This document shows, one piece after another, positions 23,290 through 32,595 of a stretch of DNA of 64,000 nucleotides. Position 1 is the stretch's first letter; each line of letters opens with the position of its first letter. The notes beneath the pieces are model-generated. The model saw nothing but the letters and a program-made list of their open reading frames with translations. It was not told where the DNA came from and made no database searches. Source of the stretch: an uncultured Bacteroidia bacterium (GTDB lineage Bacteria > Bacteroidota > Bacteroidia > Bacteroidales > UBA932); the NCBI GenBank assembly GCA_902785575.1, contig CACZZF010000006.1, forward strand, positions 78,807 to 142,806, written 5' to 3'. Both the position numbers and the translations under genes were made by a program.

Positions 23290-25605
23290 ATGGCAGACAA
23301 TCTAGTTATCGTGGAGTCTCCGGCAAAAGCCAAGACAATCCAGAAGTACCTCGGAGATGACTTCACCGTCAAATCCAGTTTCGGACATATCAGAGACTTA
23401 CAAGACAACAAACTGAGCGTGGATGTGGAAAAGGGGTTCGCCCCCGAGTATGTGATCCCGGCTGACAAGAGAAGGGTTGTGGCGGATCTTAAGAGAGCGG
23501 CCGACTCAGTTTCCACAGTGTGGCTCGCATCCGATGAGGACCGTGAGGGAGAAGCTATATCTTGGCATCTTTTCGAGACTCTCGGACTCAAAGAGGATAA
23601 GACCAAAAGGATAGTATTCCACGAAATCACCAAGGACGCCATCTTGAACGCCGTCCGAACCCCCAGATCCATAGACATGAATCTCGTGAACGCCCAGCAG
23701 GCGCGCCGTGTCCTTGACAGGCTTGTCGGCTTCGAGCTTTCACCTGTCCTTTGGAGAAAGATTCAGCCGAAACTTTCGGCTGGCCGTGTGCAATCAGTCG
23801 CTCTACGACTGGTTGTGGAGAGGGAAAAGGAGATCATGAATTTCAAGAACGAGTCGTTCTACAAAGTCGAGGCGGTATTCCACCCGGCCGGATTGCCCGC
23901 TTCTGTCAAGGTCAAAGCTACTCTGGACACAAAATTCCCAAATATTGAGGAAGCCAGGGCATTCCTGCAGGATTGCGTTGACGCCGAGTTCAAGATCTCT
24001 GATGTCGAGAAGAAAGAGGCGGTCAGGTATCCCGCTCCTCCGTTCACTACCTCAACCCTCCAGCAGGAGGCCGCGAGGAAACTCCATTTCCCCGTAAGCG
24101 TGACGATGAGGGTGGCTCAGTCACTCTATGAGAGAGGTCTGATCACTTACATGAGAACAGACTCCACAAATCTCTCGTCGCTCGCGCTTGGCACCTCCAA
24201 GAAGTATATTATCGAGCATTTTGGAGAGGAATATCAGAAGACCCGTCAGTTCAAGACCCACAGCAAGGGAGCCCAGGAAGCCCATGAGGCGATCAGGCCA
24301 ACATTTGTGGAAAACACTGATATTGATGGGAACGCGCAGGAGAAAAAGCTCTACAATCTCATCTGGAAGCGCACTGTCGCCTCTCAGATGGCAGATGCGA
24401 AAGTGCTGCTGACCACGATGAAAGTATCCTCAGACAAGAGGACCGAGAAGTTCAATGTGCAAGCCACCCAAGTGCTATTCGATGGTTTCCTCAAGCTTTA
24501 CATGGAGGGCACCGATGACCAGGAGGCGGAGAATGATGATGTAATCCTCCCTGACCTGAACACCGGCCACATCATGGAAAGGAAGGGTATTACCGCTGAG
24601 CAGAAATACACAGCCGCTCCTCCGAGATATTCAGAGGCCACTCTTGTTAAGAAACTGGAAGAACTCGGAATCGGACGCCCTTCGACCTACGCCACCACAA
24701 TCAGCACCTTGAAATCCGGCAGAGGCTACATAGTCAACGGTGACAAAGAAGGGCAAAAATTCCCTGTCACCCACTTGACACTAAAGGACTCTACCATAAC
24801 GGAAACATCTAAGACTGAGACTGTTGGGGCCGAGAGAGGAAAACTCCTTCCTCAAGAGATCGGGATGATTGTGACGGAATATCTCGAGAAAAACTTCACT
24901 GACATAATGGACTACGACTTCACCGCTAATGTGGAGAAGGATTTCGACCAGGTCGCCAGTGGTGAGCAGGAGTGGAACAAAGTCATCGGAGAGTTCTACT
25001 CACCTTTCCACAAGAAGGTGGAAGAAGTGCTCCATGACGGTAACTTCAGCCGCGTGTCAAAGGAGATCGGAGTCGATCCCGAAGGTAATGTGATCATGGC
25101 GAAGTTCGGAAAATTCGGGCCGTTCATCCAGAAAGGGGAAGGGGAAAATGCGCAGTTCGCCTCACTCGCCAAAGGGCAGCTGATCGAGAATATAACTCTC
25201 GCTGAAGCTCTTAAGCTTTTCGAGCTTCCGAGAACTGTAGGCGAATACAAAGGCGTACCGGTGATAGCAACCAAGGGACGTTTCGGCCCATACATCAAAT
25301 ATGGCGACAAGAATGTCTCCCTGCCAAAAGGCAAGGATCCTGTCAAGGTCAACCTGGAGGATTGCATAGCCCTGATTGACGCCAGCGAAGGAAACACAAC
25401 GGAGAACCCTGTGATCATGGAGTTCAAGGACTCTGATATCCAGGTGATAAACGGACGGTATGGTCCTTACATCAAGGCCGGAGGATCCAACTACAGACTT
25501 CCTAAAGACACTGATGCCGCCACGCTCACAGAAGAGGCTTGCAAGGAGATTATTGAAAATTCAAAACCGACGGCCAAAGGTCGCAGACGTTTCAAAAAGT
25601 CTTGA
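23290..25605 (+). CDS. topA: DNA topoisomerase I
   Basis: The start at 23290 (MADNLVIVESPAKAK) matches the family; the frame extends upstream without homology. The 771-residue enzyme has the TOPRIM part (VESPAKAKTI and SDEDREGEAI), the active-site tyrosine in GLITYMRTDSTN, and three C-terminal repeats containing GKFGPFI, GRFGPYI and GRYGPYI. It relaxes negative supercoils. It is transcribed divergently from the PBP operon; its TGA stop overlaps the -33 TTG of the Lrp promoter. Confidence 0.95.
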   Translation: MADNLVIVESPAKAKTIQKYLGDDFTVKSSFGHIRDLQDNKLSVDVEKGFAPEYVIPADKRRVVADLKRAADSVSTVWLASDEDREGEAISWHLFETLGLKEDKTKRIVFHEITKDAILNAVRTPRSIDMNLVNAQQARRVLDRLVGFELSPVLWRKIQPKLSAGRVQSVALRLVVEREKEIMNFKNESFYKVEAVFHPAGLPASVKVKATLDTKFPNIEEARAFLQDCVDAEFKISDVEKKEAVRYPAPPFTTSTLQQEAARKLHFPVSVTMRVAQSLYERGLITYMRTDSTNLSSLALGTSKKYIIEHFGEEYQKTRQFKTHSKGAQEAHEAIRPTFVENTDIDGNAQEKKLYNLIWKRTVASQMADAKVLLTTMKVSSDKRTEKFNVQATQVLFDGFLKLYMEGTDDQEAENDDVILPDLNTGHIMERKGITAEQKYTAAPPRYSEATLVKKLEELGIGRPSTYATTISTLKSGRGYIVNGDKEGQKFPVTHLTLKDSTITETSKTETVGAERGKLLPQEIGMIVTEYLEKNFTDIMDYDFTANVEKDFDQVASGEQEWNKVIGEFYSPFHKKVEEVLHDGNFSRVSKEIGVDPEGNVIMAKFGKFGPFIQKGEGENAQFASLAKGQLIENITLAEALKLFELPRTVGEYKGVPVIATKGRFGPYIKYGDKNVSLPKGKDPVKVNLEDCIALIDASEGNTTENPVIMEFKDSDIQVINGRYGPYIKAGGSNYRLPKDTDAATLTEEACKEIIENSKPTAKGRRRFKKS

Positions 25606-25631
25606 TTTTTTAAATAATTTGGTTAAATTTG
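25602..25631 (+). promoter_or_regulatory. Canonical promoter of the Lrp/AsnC gene
   Basis: TTG (25602-25604), 19 bases, then TAAATTTG (25624-25631). Its first element is part of the topA stop codon region. The Lrp ATG is 28 bases downstream. Confidence 0.7.
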
Positions 25632-25658
25632 CCACCTGCAAGTTATAAATTGAAAGCA

Positions 25659-26165
25659 ATGGCAACTTACCACATCGACCAGATCGACCAGAAGATCCTT
25701 TCTTTCCTGGTGAAAAACGCAAGGATGCCTTTCTTGGAAATCGCTCGTGAGTGCGGGGTTTCAGGTGCGGCTATCCATCAGAGAGTCAAGCGTTTGGAGA
25801 CAAACGGAGTTATCACGGGATCCCGCCTGCTGGTAAAACCTCAGGCTCTCGGACTCAATGTTTGCGCATTCATCAGCGTGACCCTTTCTGAAGCCAACAA
25901 GTATCCCGAAGTTGTCGCTTGCCTTAAGAAAATTCCCGAGATTGTGGAGTGTCATTTCGTGACCGGCAGCGCGGCCTTGCTTGTGAAGGTTTATTGCTTT
26001 GACAATGACCATTTGATGGAAGTCCTGCTGAACACGATGCAGAATATTCCTTTCGTCCAGTCGACAGACACAATGATCTCTCTCGACCAGGCCATTGAGC
26101 GTCAGGTGTGGGTTAAAGACTATAAGAGCACCAGTTACCAGACTAACGGCGAGAGGATGAAATAA
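25659..26165 (+). CDS. Lrp/AsnC family regulator
   Basis: The start at 25659 (MATYHIDQIDQKIL) suits the family and the promoter. The 168-residue protein has an N-terminal HTH (FLEIARECGVSGAAIHQRVKR cut short: SGAAIHQRVKRL near 36-47) and a RAM domain (from LGLNVCAFISV to the TDTMISLD strand). Such regulators bind amino acids as octamers and control amino-acid metabolism. Its 3' end overlaps the convergent ispD by 23 bases. Confidence 0.88.
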   Translation: MATYHIDQIDQKILSFLVKNARMPFLEIARECGVSGAAIHQRVKRLETNGVITGSRLLVKPQALGLNVCAFISVTLSEANKYPEVVACLKKIPEIVECHFVTGSAALLVKVYCFDNDHLMEVLLNTMQNIPFVQSTDTMISLDQAIERQVWVKDYKSTSYQTNGERMK

Positions 26166-26865
26166 TCATCCTTGCCAGCGCGAGATCCTCTGGCGAAGTC
26201 AGCTTGAAATTATACCTCTCTCCCAGACAATAGGAGAGGGGTATTCCTTTTCTGGCGGCGACAGAAGCGTCATCCGTGAAAGAGGTGTCGAAGGCTTGTG
26301 AATATGCCGCCTTGATGTCTTCGGAGCGGAACATCTGCGGAGTCTGCGCGCAGTAGACCCTGGACCGGTCGATCTCCTCTCCTGAAGACTTCAGTATATC
26401 CTCCCCTAAATCTCCCTTGGCCTTATCCAGCAATTTCAAGGTGTCTACCGATGGAAGGACAGGAATCAATGCCCGGCACTTTCCCGTAGACATTTTTGAG
26501 AACATATTCCTGACCAATTCTTGAGAGAGAAGGGGACGTACCCCATCGTGAATGGCCACCACAGCCCCATCCGGCACCTTTTCGAGAGCGTTCCTCACCG
26601 AATGGAAACGGGTGAATCCACCGGCCACAAGAAGCTGCGGGCAGAGGAAATCCGACGATAGGCAATATTCCCTCCAAAAAGAGATATGTTCCCTCGGAAG
26701 GACAGTAATCACCCGTATTTCCGGCACCGCTGAGACGAATGTCTCGATAGTTCTCCTGAGAATCGGCTTCCCACCAAGATCCAAAAATTGTTTGGGCGTG
26801 GAAGAGCCCATACGGCTGCCACTTCCGGCCGCCATCACGATCAATATTTTGTCTCCGACATTCAT
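26143..26865 (-). CDS. ispD: 2-C-methyl-D-erythritol 4-phosphate cytidylyltransferase
   Basis: I start at 26865 (MNVGDKILIVMAAGSGSRM), since the residues upstream are not family-like. The 240-residue enzyme activates methylerythritol phosphate with CTP in isoprenoid synthesis. The nucleotide loop AAGSGSRMG, the STPKQFL lysine, VAIHDGVRPL and the late TDDASVAARKG support this. It is divergent from mreB with a 65-base gap. Confidence 0.9.
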   Translation of the reverse strand: MNVGDKILIVMAAGSGSRMGSSTPKQFLDLGGKPILRRTIETFVSAVPEIRVITVLPREHISFWREYCLSSDFLCPQLLVAGGFTRFHSVRNALEKVPDGAVVAIHDGVRPLLSQELVRNMFSKMSTGKCRALIPVLPSVDTLKLLDKAKGDLGEDILKSSGEEIDRSRVYCAQTPQMFRSEDIKAAYSQAFDTSFTDDASVAARKGIPLSYCLGERYNFKLTSPEDLALARMIISSSRR

Positions 26866-26898
26866 AATTATCCTCGCGAATATAACTTTTTTTGTATA

Positions 26899-26913
26899 TT
26901 TACAAGTTGTAAA
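26899..26913. promoter_or_regulatory. Palindrome in the mreB/ispD divergent region
   Basis: TTTACAA-G-TTGTAAA is perfectly symmetric and lies 18-32 bases before the mreB start, overlapping a weak -7 match TATATTTA. It may be a regulator site for the rod-shape operon. Confidence 0.35.
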
Positions 26914-26930
26914 CAAGACATGGTTTTTAT

Positions 26931-27953
26931 ATGGCATTTTCATTTCTCACACAAGAAATAGCAATGGATCTCGGTACCGCCAACACCGTCATCTTCCGCA
27001 ACGATCAGAAGGTGCTGGACGAGCCGAGCATTGTAGCTATAGATAACAATACCCAGAAATGCATAGCTATCGGCCAGCAGGCCAAACTGATGCATGAGCA
27101 TACCAACCCCGGCATCAAGACCATCCGCCCGCTGAGGAACGGAGTTATAGCCGACTTCAACGCGGCCGAGATGATGATCAAGGGCTTTATCAAGCAGGTC
27201 AACAACAAGAAGAAATCTCTCTTCTCCCCCAACCTCAAGATTGTCGTAGGTATCCCCTCAGGCAGTACCCAGGTTGAGATCAGGGCTGTCCGCGACTCTT
27301 GCGAGCATGCTGGAGGTAGGGATGTCTACCTCATCTATGAGCCGATGGCCGCCGCCCTCGGTATAGGTCTCGACGTGGAGGCCCCGAAAGGCAACATGGT
27401 GGTCGATATAGGTGGTGGTACGGCTGAGATCGCGGTGATCTCCCTCGGAGGAATTGTCGAGCAGGAGAGCATCCAGACCGCCGGTGATGTTTTCAATACT
27501 GACATCCAGTATTACATGCGCCAGCAGCACAACATCAGGATCGGAGAGACGACGGCTGAAAAGATCAAAATCGCTGTCGGAGCTGTCATTCCTGACCTTG
27601 ATGAGGAACCCGAGCCTTATGTGGTCAACGGTCCTAACCTCATGACCGCCCACCCGGTGGAAGCTGTGGTCACCTACCAGGAGATCGCCCACTGCCTGGA
27701 CAAGTCAGTGGCGAAACTGGAGGCCTCAATCCTCCACGTGCTTGAGCAGACTCCCCCTGAATTGTATTCAGACATAGTCGAAAACGGAATATTCCTTTCC
27801 GGAGGAGGCGCCCTCCTGCGCGGTCTGGCGAAGAGGTTCACAGAGAAGGTAAACATCCAGTTCCATGTCGCTGAGGATCCGCTTAGGGCCGTGGCGAGAG
27901 GAACCTGCATCGCCCTCAAGAAGACTTCCAATTACTCATTCCTCATGAGATAA
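26931..27953 (+). CDS. mreB: Rod-shape actin homologue MreB
   Basis: The 340-residue protein forms the cytoskeletal filament guiding lateral wall synthesis. The actin-type phosphate loops AMDLGTANTVI and VVDIGGGTAEIAV, YEPMAAALG and the late FLSGGGALLRGL match. It overlaps mreC by one base and heads the operon mreB-mreC-mreD-mrdA-rodA. Confidence 0.95.
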   Translation: MAFSFLTQEIAMDLGTANTVIFRNDQKVLDEPSIVAIDNNTQKCIAIGQQAKLMHEHTNPGIKTIRPLRNGVIADFNAAEMMIKGFIKQVNNKKKSLFSPNLKIVVGIPSGSTQVEIRAVRDSCEHAGGRDVYLIYEPMAAALGIGLDVEAPKGNMVVDIGGGTAEIAVISLGGIVEQESIQTAGDVFNTDIQYYMRQQHNIRIGETTAEKIKIAVGAVIPDLDEEPEPYVVNGPNLMTAHPVEAVVTYQEIAHCLDKSVAKLEASILHVLEQTPPELYSDIVENGIFLSGGGALLRGLAKRFTEKVNIQFHVAEDPLRAVARGTCIALKKTSNYSFLMR

Positions 27954-28795
27954 TGCCCAAGGAGAGACCATTGGCAAGCAGAATACTCAACCTCGCGGTT
28001 TTCATCCTGCTGGAGACCGCGGCTCTGCTGATGCTCTCCAATAATAACGCCCTGCAGAAACTCTGGATATCCAGATTGTCTCATGGCTTCATGGCCAAGA
28101 CCTGGGGAACCTCCCAGGCCATTGGCAATTATTTTCACTTGAAAAGGCAGAATGATGAGCTGGCTCTTGAGAACGAGCACCTTAAGAGTGTGTTGAGAGG
28201 CTATGAGTTGGCAGCGAAAGAGAGTGACCCGTCCTTGAAGCCTGTATTAGGAGGGGATGGCTTCAAGTATATTCCAGCCACAATAATAAAGTCCGGGACT
28301 TCCTCCCAGCACAACTATCTAATCCTTGACAAAGGACGGGATGACGGGGTTGTCGAGAACTCCGGAATCATCACCTCAAAAGGCGTGATAGGCATTGTCG
28401 ACGCGGTCAGCAAGCACTACTCGTTCGCTATTTCCTTCCTGAACAAAGAGCTGAATATCAGCGCGAGGATTGACTCGTCCGGAGCGGTCGGCCCGCTGGC
28501 ATGGGATGGTCTCAGGACAGACGAGGGAGTGCTTAGGGAAATTCCGCTGCAGTTCAAATACAACCCCGGTGACACGATCTACACCAGCGGTTATTCAGCG
28601 ATATTCCCGCCGGACATTCCGCTTGGCGTAGCGGGCGAGGCCAAGGTTATCAACGGAGCGACTAACGAAATAAGGGTCAAATTATTCCAGGACCACAGTG
28701 CCTTGAAATATGTCACCATCATTGAGAACACCAGGATCAAGGAGATAGAGGAGATCGAGAATTCCGACAACCAAAACAAGGGGGAAAAGAAATGA
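27953..28795 (+). CDS. mreC: Rod-shape protein MreC
   Basis: The 280-residue protein has one N-terminal membrane helix (about 11-28), a coiled coil (60-85) and the periplasmic beta domains with LDKGRDDGV and SKGVIGIV. It links MreB to the wall-synthesis enzymes. ATG overlaps the mreB stop, and the end overlaps mreD by four bases. Confidence 0.93.
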   Translation: MPKERPLASRILNLAVFILLETAALLMLSNNNALQKLWISRLSHGFMAKTWGTSQAIGNYFHLKRQNDELALENEHLKSVLRGYELAAKESDPSLKPVLGGDGFKYIPATIIKSGTSSQHNYLILDKGRDDGVVENSGIITSKGVIGIVDAVSKHYSFAISFLNKELNISARIDSSGAVGPLAWDGLRTDEGVLREIPLQFKYNPGDTIYTSGYSAIFPPDIPLGVAGEAKVINGATNEIRVKLFQDHSALKYVTIIENTRIKEIEEIENSDNQNKGEKK

Positions 28796-29301
28796 GGAAC
28801 ACTTTCACCTTGACATACATCCTGATGATGGTGGCGCAGATGCTCTTCACCAACTACTTCCATTTCACTCCTCTTTGCATGGTGACCATTCTCCCTGTCA
28901 TGGTGCTATGTATCCCGACCAGGATCAACACGACTTGGGCGATGGTGATCGCCTTCGCCACCGGACTTGCCGTTGATCTGTTCGTTGATGGAGCGCTCGG
29001 GCTAAACGCTCTTTCACTTGTTCCTGTGGCCTTCTTGAGGAAGAGCATCATCGAAATGATTTTCGGATCGGAACCTTTTGAGCATCAGGAGAATATATCA
29101 ACCAGGAAATATGGGTTCGCGAGGGTGTCTTTCGCCATCCTGATCGTCACCATCCTGTTCTTAGCCATCTATATCACCGCGGATTGCGCAGGCACACGCC
29201 CGTTGTGGTTCATGGCTTCGAAACTAGGCATATCCCTGCTCGCCAGCTATCTGGTCTCCGCCCTCATTGTCAACATGTTGAGCTATGACGACAGAAGGTA
29301 A
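28792..29301 (+). CDS. mreD: Rod-shape protein MreD
   Basis: The 169-residue protein has about five membrane helices and the family layout between mreC and mrdA. Its end overlaps the start of the PBP2 gene by 17 bases, so translational coupling is likely. Confidence 0.88.
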   Translation: MRNTFTLTYILMMVAQMLFTNYFHFTPLCMVTILPVMVLCIPTRINTTWAMVIAFATGLAVDLFVDGALGLNALSLVPVAFLRKSIIEMIFGSEPFEHQENISTRKYGFARVSFAILIVTILFLAIYITADCAGTRPLWFMASKLGISLLASYLVSALIVNMLSYDDRR

Positions 29302-31132
29302 CAACCGGAGCCGGGTCCTGCTGATCGGTCTGTTGATTGTGGCGGTTATCCTCCTCGCCAAGTTGTTCTACATCCAGATTGTCGACGACAAGTACAAGAT
29401 CAACGCGTCTAATAACTCGATGGTCTATGATATGATCTATCCCACCAGGGGAATCATTTATGACCGTAACGGAAAGATAATCGTCAGCAACAAAGTCACT
29501 TACGACATCCTGGTCACTCCCAGGGAGGTTACTCAGTTCGACACCTTGCTGCTCGCTTCCGTACTTGAGACCACCCCGGAATTTATCCGGGAGAAGATGG
29601 CGGAATATTCCAGGAACAAGAAGAAGATAGGCTACCAGAGCATGGTCATGCTGAAGCAGATAAAGCCCGAGACCTACATGAAATTCGCCGAGATCCAATA
29701 CAATTTCCCGGGTTTCAGGGGACAGGTCAGGAGCATCCGGGACTACCCGGTCAACGCCGGAGGCAACCTGCTCGGTTATGTGTCCGAAGTAGACCAGAAG
29801 TACATTGATGACCACCCGGGAGAATACAGGCCTGGAGACTATGCCGGCAAGACCGGTATCGAGGCCGCCAGGGAAAAAGACCTGAGAGGCGAGAAAGGCT
29901 ACCATATCTACCTGCGAAACTCCCGCAACCAGATCGAACGCCGCTACAAGGACGGGGAAATGGACAAAGAGGCTGTTCCGGGACATGATATCGTCACGAC
30001 TATCGACGCCGACCTCCAGCAATACGGCCAGCAGCTGATGAAGAACAAGGTGGGCAGCCTTGTGGCGATCGAGCCGAAGACCGGAGAGATCCTTTCTTTG
30101 GTATCCAGTCCCGGAGTGGACGTCAGCATGCTAGCCGACATCAGCCAGCATTACAACGAGATCATCAAGGATCCCCACAAGCCTATGTTCAACAGGGCTG
30201 TCCAGGCTCCTTATCCTCCAGGTTCCGTGTTCAAGCTTGTCAATGGCCTTATCGGTCTCCAGGAAGGCACTCTCAACATGGATATGGCTTATCCCTGCTA
30301 CCAAGGTTACCATTTCGGAAGCCACAAACTCGGATGCCACAACCACCGGTCGCCGCTCAAGCTGGAGGAGGCTATCATGATGTCCTGCAACGGGTTCTTC
30401 TGCTACGTCCTTAGGAATATCCTCGAGAACAAGAAGTACAAGAATATCGACGAGGCCCTCGACAAATGGAACGAATATGTCCAGAGTTTCGGCTTCGGCC
30501 ATAAGCTAGGAAGCGACTTCCCTGCCGAGTTGGGCGGCACCTTGCCCACCTCGAAGCTATACAACAAACGCTATGGTAAGGGAGGATGGAAGTTTACCAC
30601 GATCATTTCGATCTCGATCGGACAGGGAGAGGTCGGTGTGACCCCGCTCCAGATCGCCAACCTGGCCGCTATCATGGCGAACCGTGGCTGGTATAAGATT
30701 CCCCACATTGTCAAAGCCTCGGAAGGTGTTGAGATTGAGCCTAAATACTACGACAGGCAGTACACGATGGTCGACACCACCAATTTCAAGAAAGTGATCA
30801 GGGGAATGTGGCGGGCTGTCAATAACGGCCCCGGAACCGGTTGTACCGCGGCAATAGCCGAGGTAAAAGGCCTTGACATCTGCGGCAAGACCGGCACAGC
30901 GCAAAACCCGAGGGGCGCGGATAACTCGGTGTTCATCTGTTTCGCTCCGATGGACGATCCGAAAATCGCGGTTGCCGCTTATGTCGAGAACGCCGGCTTC
31001 GGCGCCACTTGGGCGGCTCCTATCGCCTCCCTCCTGATTGAGAAATATCTCAACGGCGAGACTTCCAGACCTGATCTCGAGAACAGGGTTTTGCAGGGAG
31101 ATTTGATGTCAAGGGTGAAAACTTACAATTAA
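29285..31132 (+). CDS. mrdA: Penicillin-binding protein 2 (elongation transpeptidase)
   Basis: The 615-residue protein has an N-terminal membrane helix, the pedestal start (PTRGIIYDRNGKIIV), then transpeptidase motifs SVFK (in PPGSVFKLV), SCN and KTGTAQN. It crosslinks lateral-wall peptidoglycan in partnership with RodA, whose gene follows after three bases. Confidence 0.94.
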   Translation: MTTEGNNRSRVLLIGLLIVAVILLAKLFYIQIVDDKYKINASNNSMVYDMIYPTRGIIYDRNGKIIVSNKVTYDILVTPREVTQFDTLLLASVLETTPEFIREKMAEYSRNKKKIGYQSMVMLKQIKPETYMKFAEIQYNFPGFRGQVRSIRDYPVNAGGNLLGYVSEVDQKYIDDHPGEYRPGDYAGKTGIEAAREKDLRGEKGYHIYLRNSRNQIERRYKDGEMDKEAVPGHDIVTTIDADLQQYGQQLMKNKVGSLVAIEPKTGEILSLVSSPGVDVSMLADISQHYNEIIKDPHKPMFNRAVQAPYPPGSVFKLVNGLIGLQEGTLNMDMAYPCYQGYHFGSHKLGCHNHRSPLKLEEAIMMSCNGFFCYVLRNILENKKYKNIDEALDKWNEYVQSFGFGHKLGSDFPAELGGTLPTSKLYNKRYGKGGWKFTTIISISIGQGEVGVTPLQIANLAAIMANRGWYKIPHIVKASEGVEIEPKYYDRQYTMVDTTNFKKVIRGMWRAVNNGPGTGCTAAIAEVKGLDICGKTGTAQNPRGADNSVFICFAPMDDPKIAVAAYVENAGFGATWAAPIASLLIEKYLNGETSRPDLENRVLQGDLMSRVKTYN

Positions 31133-31135
31133 AGG

Positions 31136-32584
31136 ATGGGTAATTTCTCGGACAGAGGTGTAAAGCAGTCTATAGACTGGAAGCTGGTGATCTCATACCT
31201 GCTTCTGATCCTTATCGGCTGGGTCAACATCTACGCTTCCGTCCACTCATCCGAACCCTCCAGCATATTTGATTTCAGCGTCCGCAGCGGGAAACAGTTC
31301 GTCTGGATACTCACCGCCATGGGATTGGCGCTTATCATCCTATTCGCGATCAATCCCCGGTTCTGGGAAAGTTCCGCCTTGCCATTGTACCTATTCGTGC
31401 TGGTCCTGCTCATGGTGGTCATATTCGTTTCGAAAGATGTGAAGGGATCCCATTCCTGGTTCGAGTTCGGCCCGGTCAAGTTCCAACCGGCGGAAATTTC
31501 CAAGATATCCACCTCTCTCCTGCTGGCGACTTTAATGAGCCAGACCAACTACAGGATCACGCGACTCAAGGACTTCCTGATGACCGCTTTGATCATCGGT
31601 GTGCCGATGCTAGTGATCCTGGCCGAGAGCGAGACAGGATCCGCCCTGGTGTACGTCGGTTTCTTGTTCGTGATGTACCGGGAAGGGTTTTCAGGATGGT
31701 GGTTGTTCAGCATCATTTTGGCAGTGGCCCTGTTCATCTTGACCCTTACCGCCTCTCCTTATGTCTCTTTGCTTGTGCTGATTGGAGTTATTCTCATCAC
31801 TACTATCATCATTCCCGGAAGGATGGGCGTGGTCGGTTGGATCGATCTCGGAATACTGACCCTGTTGTGTCTCTTGCCTTGGGTTTTCGGCAAGACCGTA
31901 CCTGAGGAATCATTCCTGGCCAAGGTCAAGCCCTTGTACATCCTCCTGGGAATATGCCTGTGTGTCGTGGCGACAATGCTGGTCAGAGGTTACAGGGAGC
32001 GCAAGAGGTATCTGTCAATGGGCGCCCTAGGCTTGATCGCCGGTATAGCCTTGGTATTCTCTACCGAATTCATATTCAACAACATACTCCAAGATCATCA
32101 GCGTAAAAGAATAGAGGTCCTTCTCGGCATGAAGGAGGATCCGTCCGGAGTCGGCTATAATGTCAACCAAAGCATGATAGCGATCGGATCCGGTGGCTTC
32201 TCCGGCAAGGGATTCCTTAACGGCACACAAACCACTTTCGGTTTCGTACCGGAACAAAGCACCGACTTCATCTTCTGTACTGTTGGAGAGGAATGGGGCT
32301 TCCTCGGATGCCTTGTGGTAATATTCCTTTATGTGTTCATGATTTGGAGGATCGTGATTGACGCCGAGAAGAGCCGGGAATCCTTTACCCGGATATATGG
32401 GTATTGTGTCGCGTCGTGCATATTCATGCACCTGTTCATCAATATCGGGATGACGATCGGACTTATGCCGGTGATCGGGATCCCGCTGCCGCTCCTGAGC
32501 TACGGAGGCTCCTCCCTTTGGGCCTTCACGATACTGATATTCATATTCATAGCCCTGTACCGGCAAGAGAAGAAATACTATTAA
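31136..32584 (+). CDS. rodA: RodA peptidoglycan polymerase (SEDS family)
   Basis: The 482-residue protein has about ten membrane helices, the long extracellular loop, and family blocks GSHSWFEFGPVKFQPAE, ESETGSALVY and the C-terminal IPLPLLSYGGSS. It is longer than the roughly 370-420 residues common elsewhere, through extra loop and helices in the middle. It closes the rod operon; the next gene begins 12 bases later and may be transcribed by read-through. Confidence 0.93.
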   Translation: MGNFSDRGVKQSIDWKLVISYLLLILIGWVNIYASVHSSEPSSIFDFSVRSGKQFVWILTAMGLALIILFAINPRFWESSALPLYLFVLVLLMVVIFVSKDVKGSHSWFEFGPVKFQPAEISKISTSLLLATLMSQTNYRITRLKDFLMTALIIGVPMLVILAESETGSALVYVGFLFVMYREGFSGWWLFSIILAVALFILTLTASPYVSLLVLIGVILITTIIIPGRMGVVGWIDLGILTLLCLLPWVFGKTVPEESFLAKVKPLYILLGICLCVVATMLVRGYRERKRYLSMGALGLIAGIALVFSTEFIFNNILQDHQRKRIEVLLGMKEDPSGVGYNVNQSMIAIGSGGFSGKGFLNGTQTTFGFVPEQSTDFIFCTVGEEWGFLGCLVVIFLYVFMIWRIVIDAEKSRESFTRIYGYCVASCIFMHLFINIGMTIGLMPVIGIPLPLLSYGGSSLWAFTILIFIFIALYRQEKKYY

Positions 32585-32595
32585 CCGATTATAAG

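Noticed and set aside
32404..32595. Upstream extension of the GH51 frame into rodA
   Set aside because: The signal peptide starts at 32596; the upstream residues are rodA in another frame.
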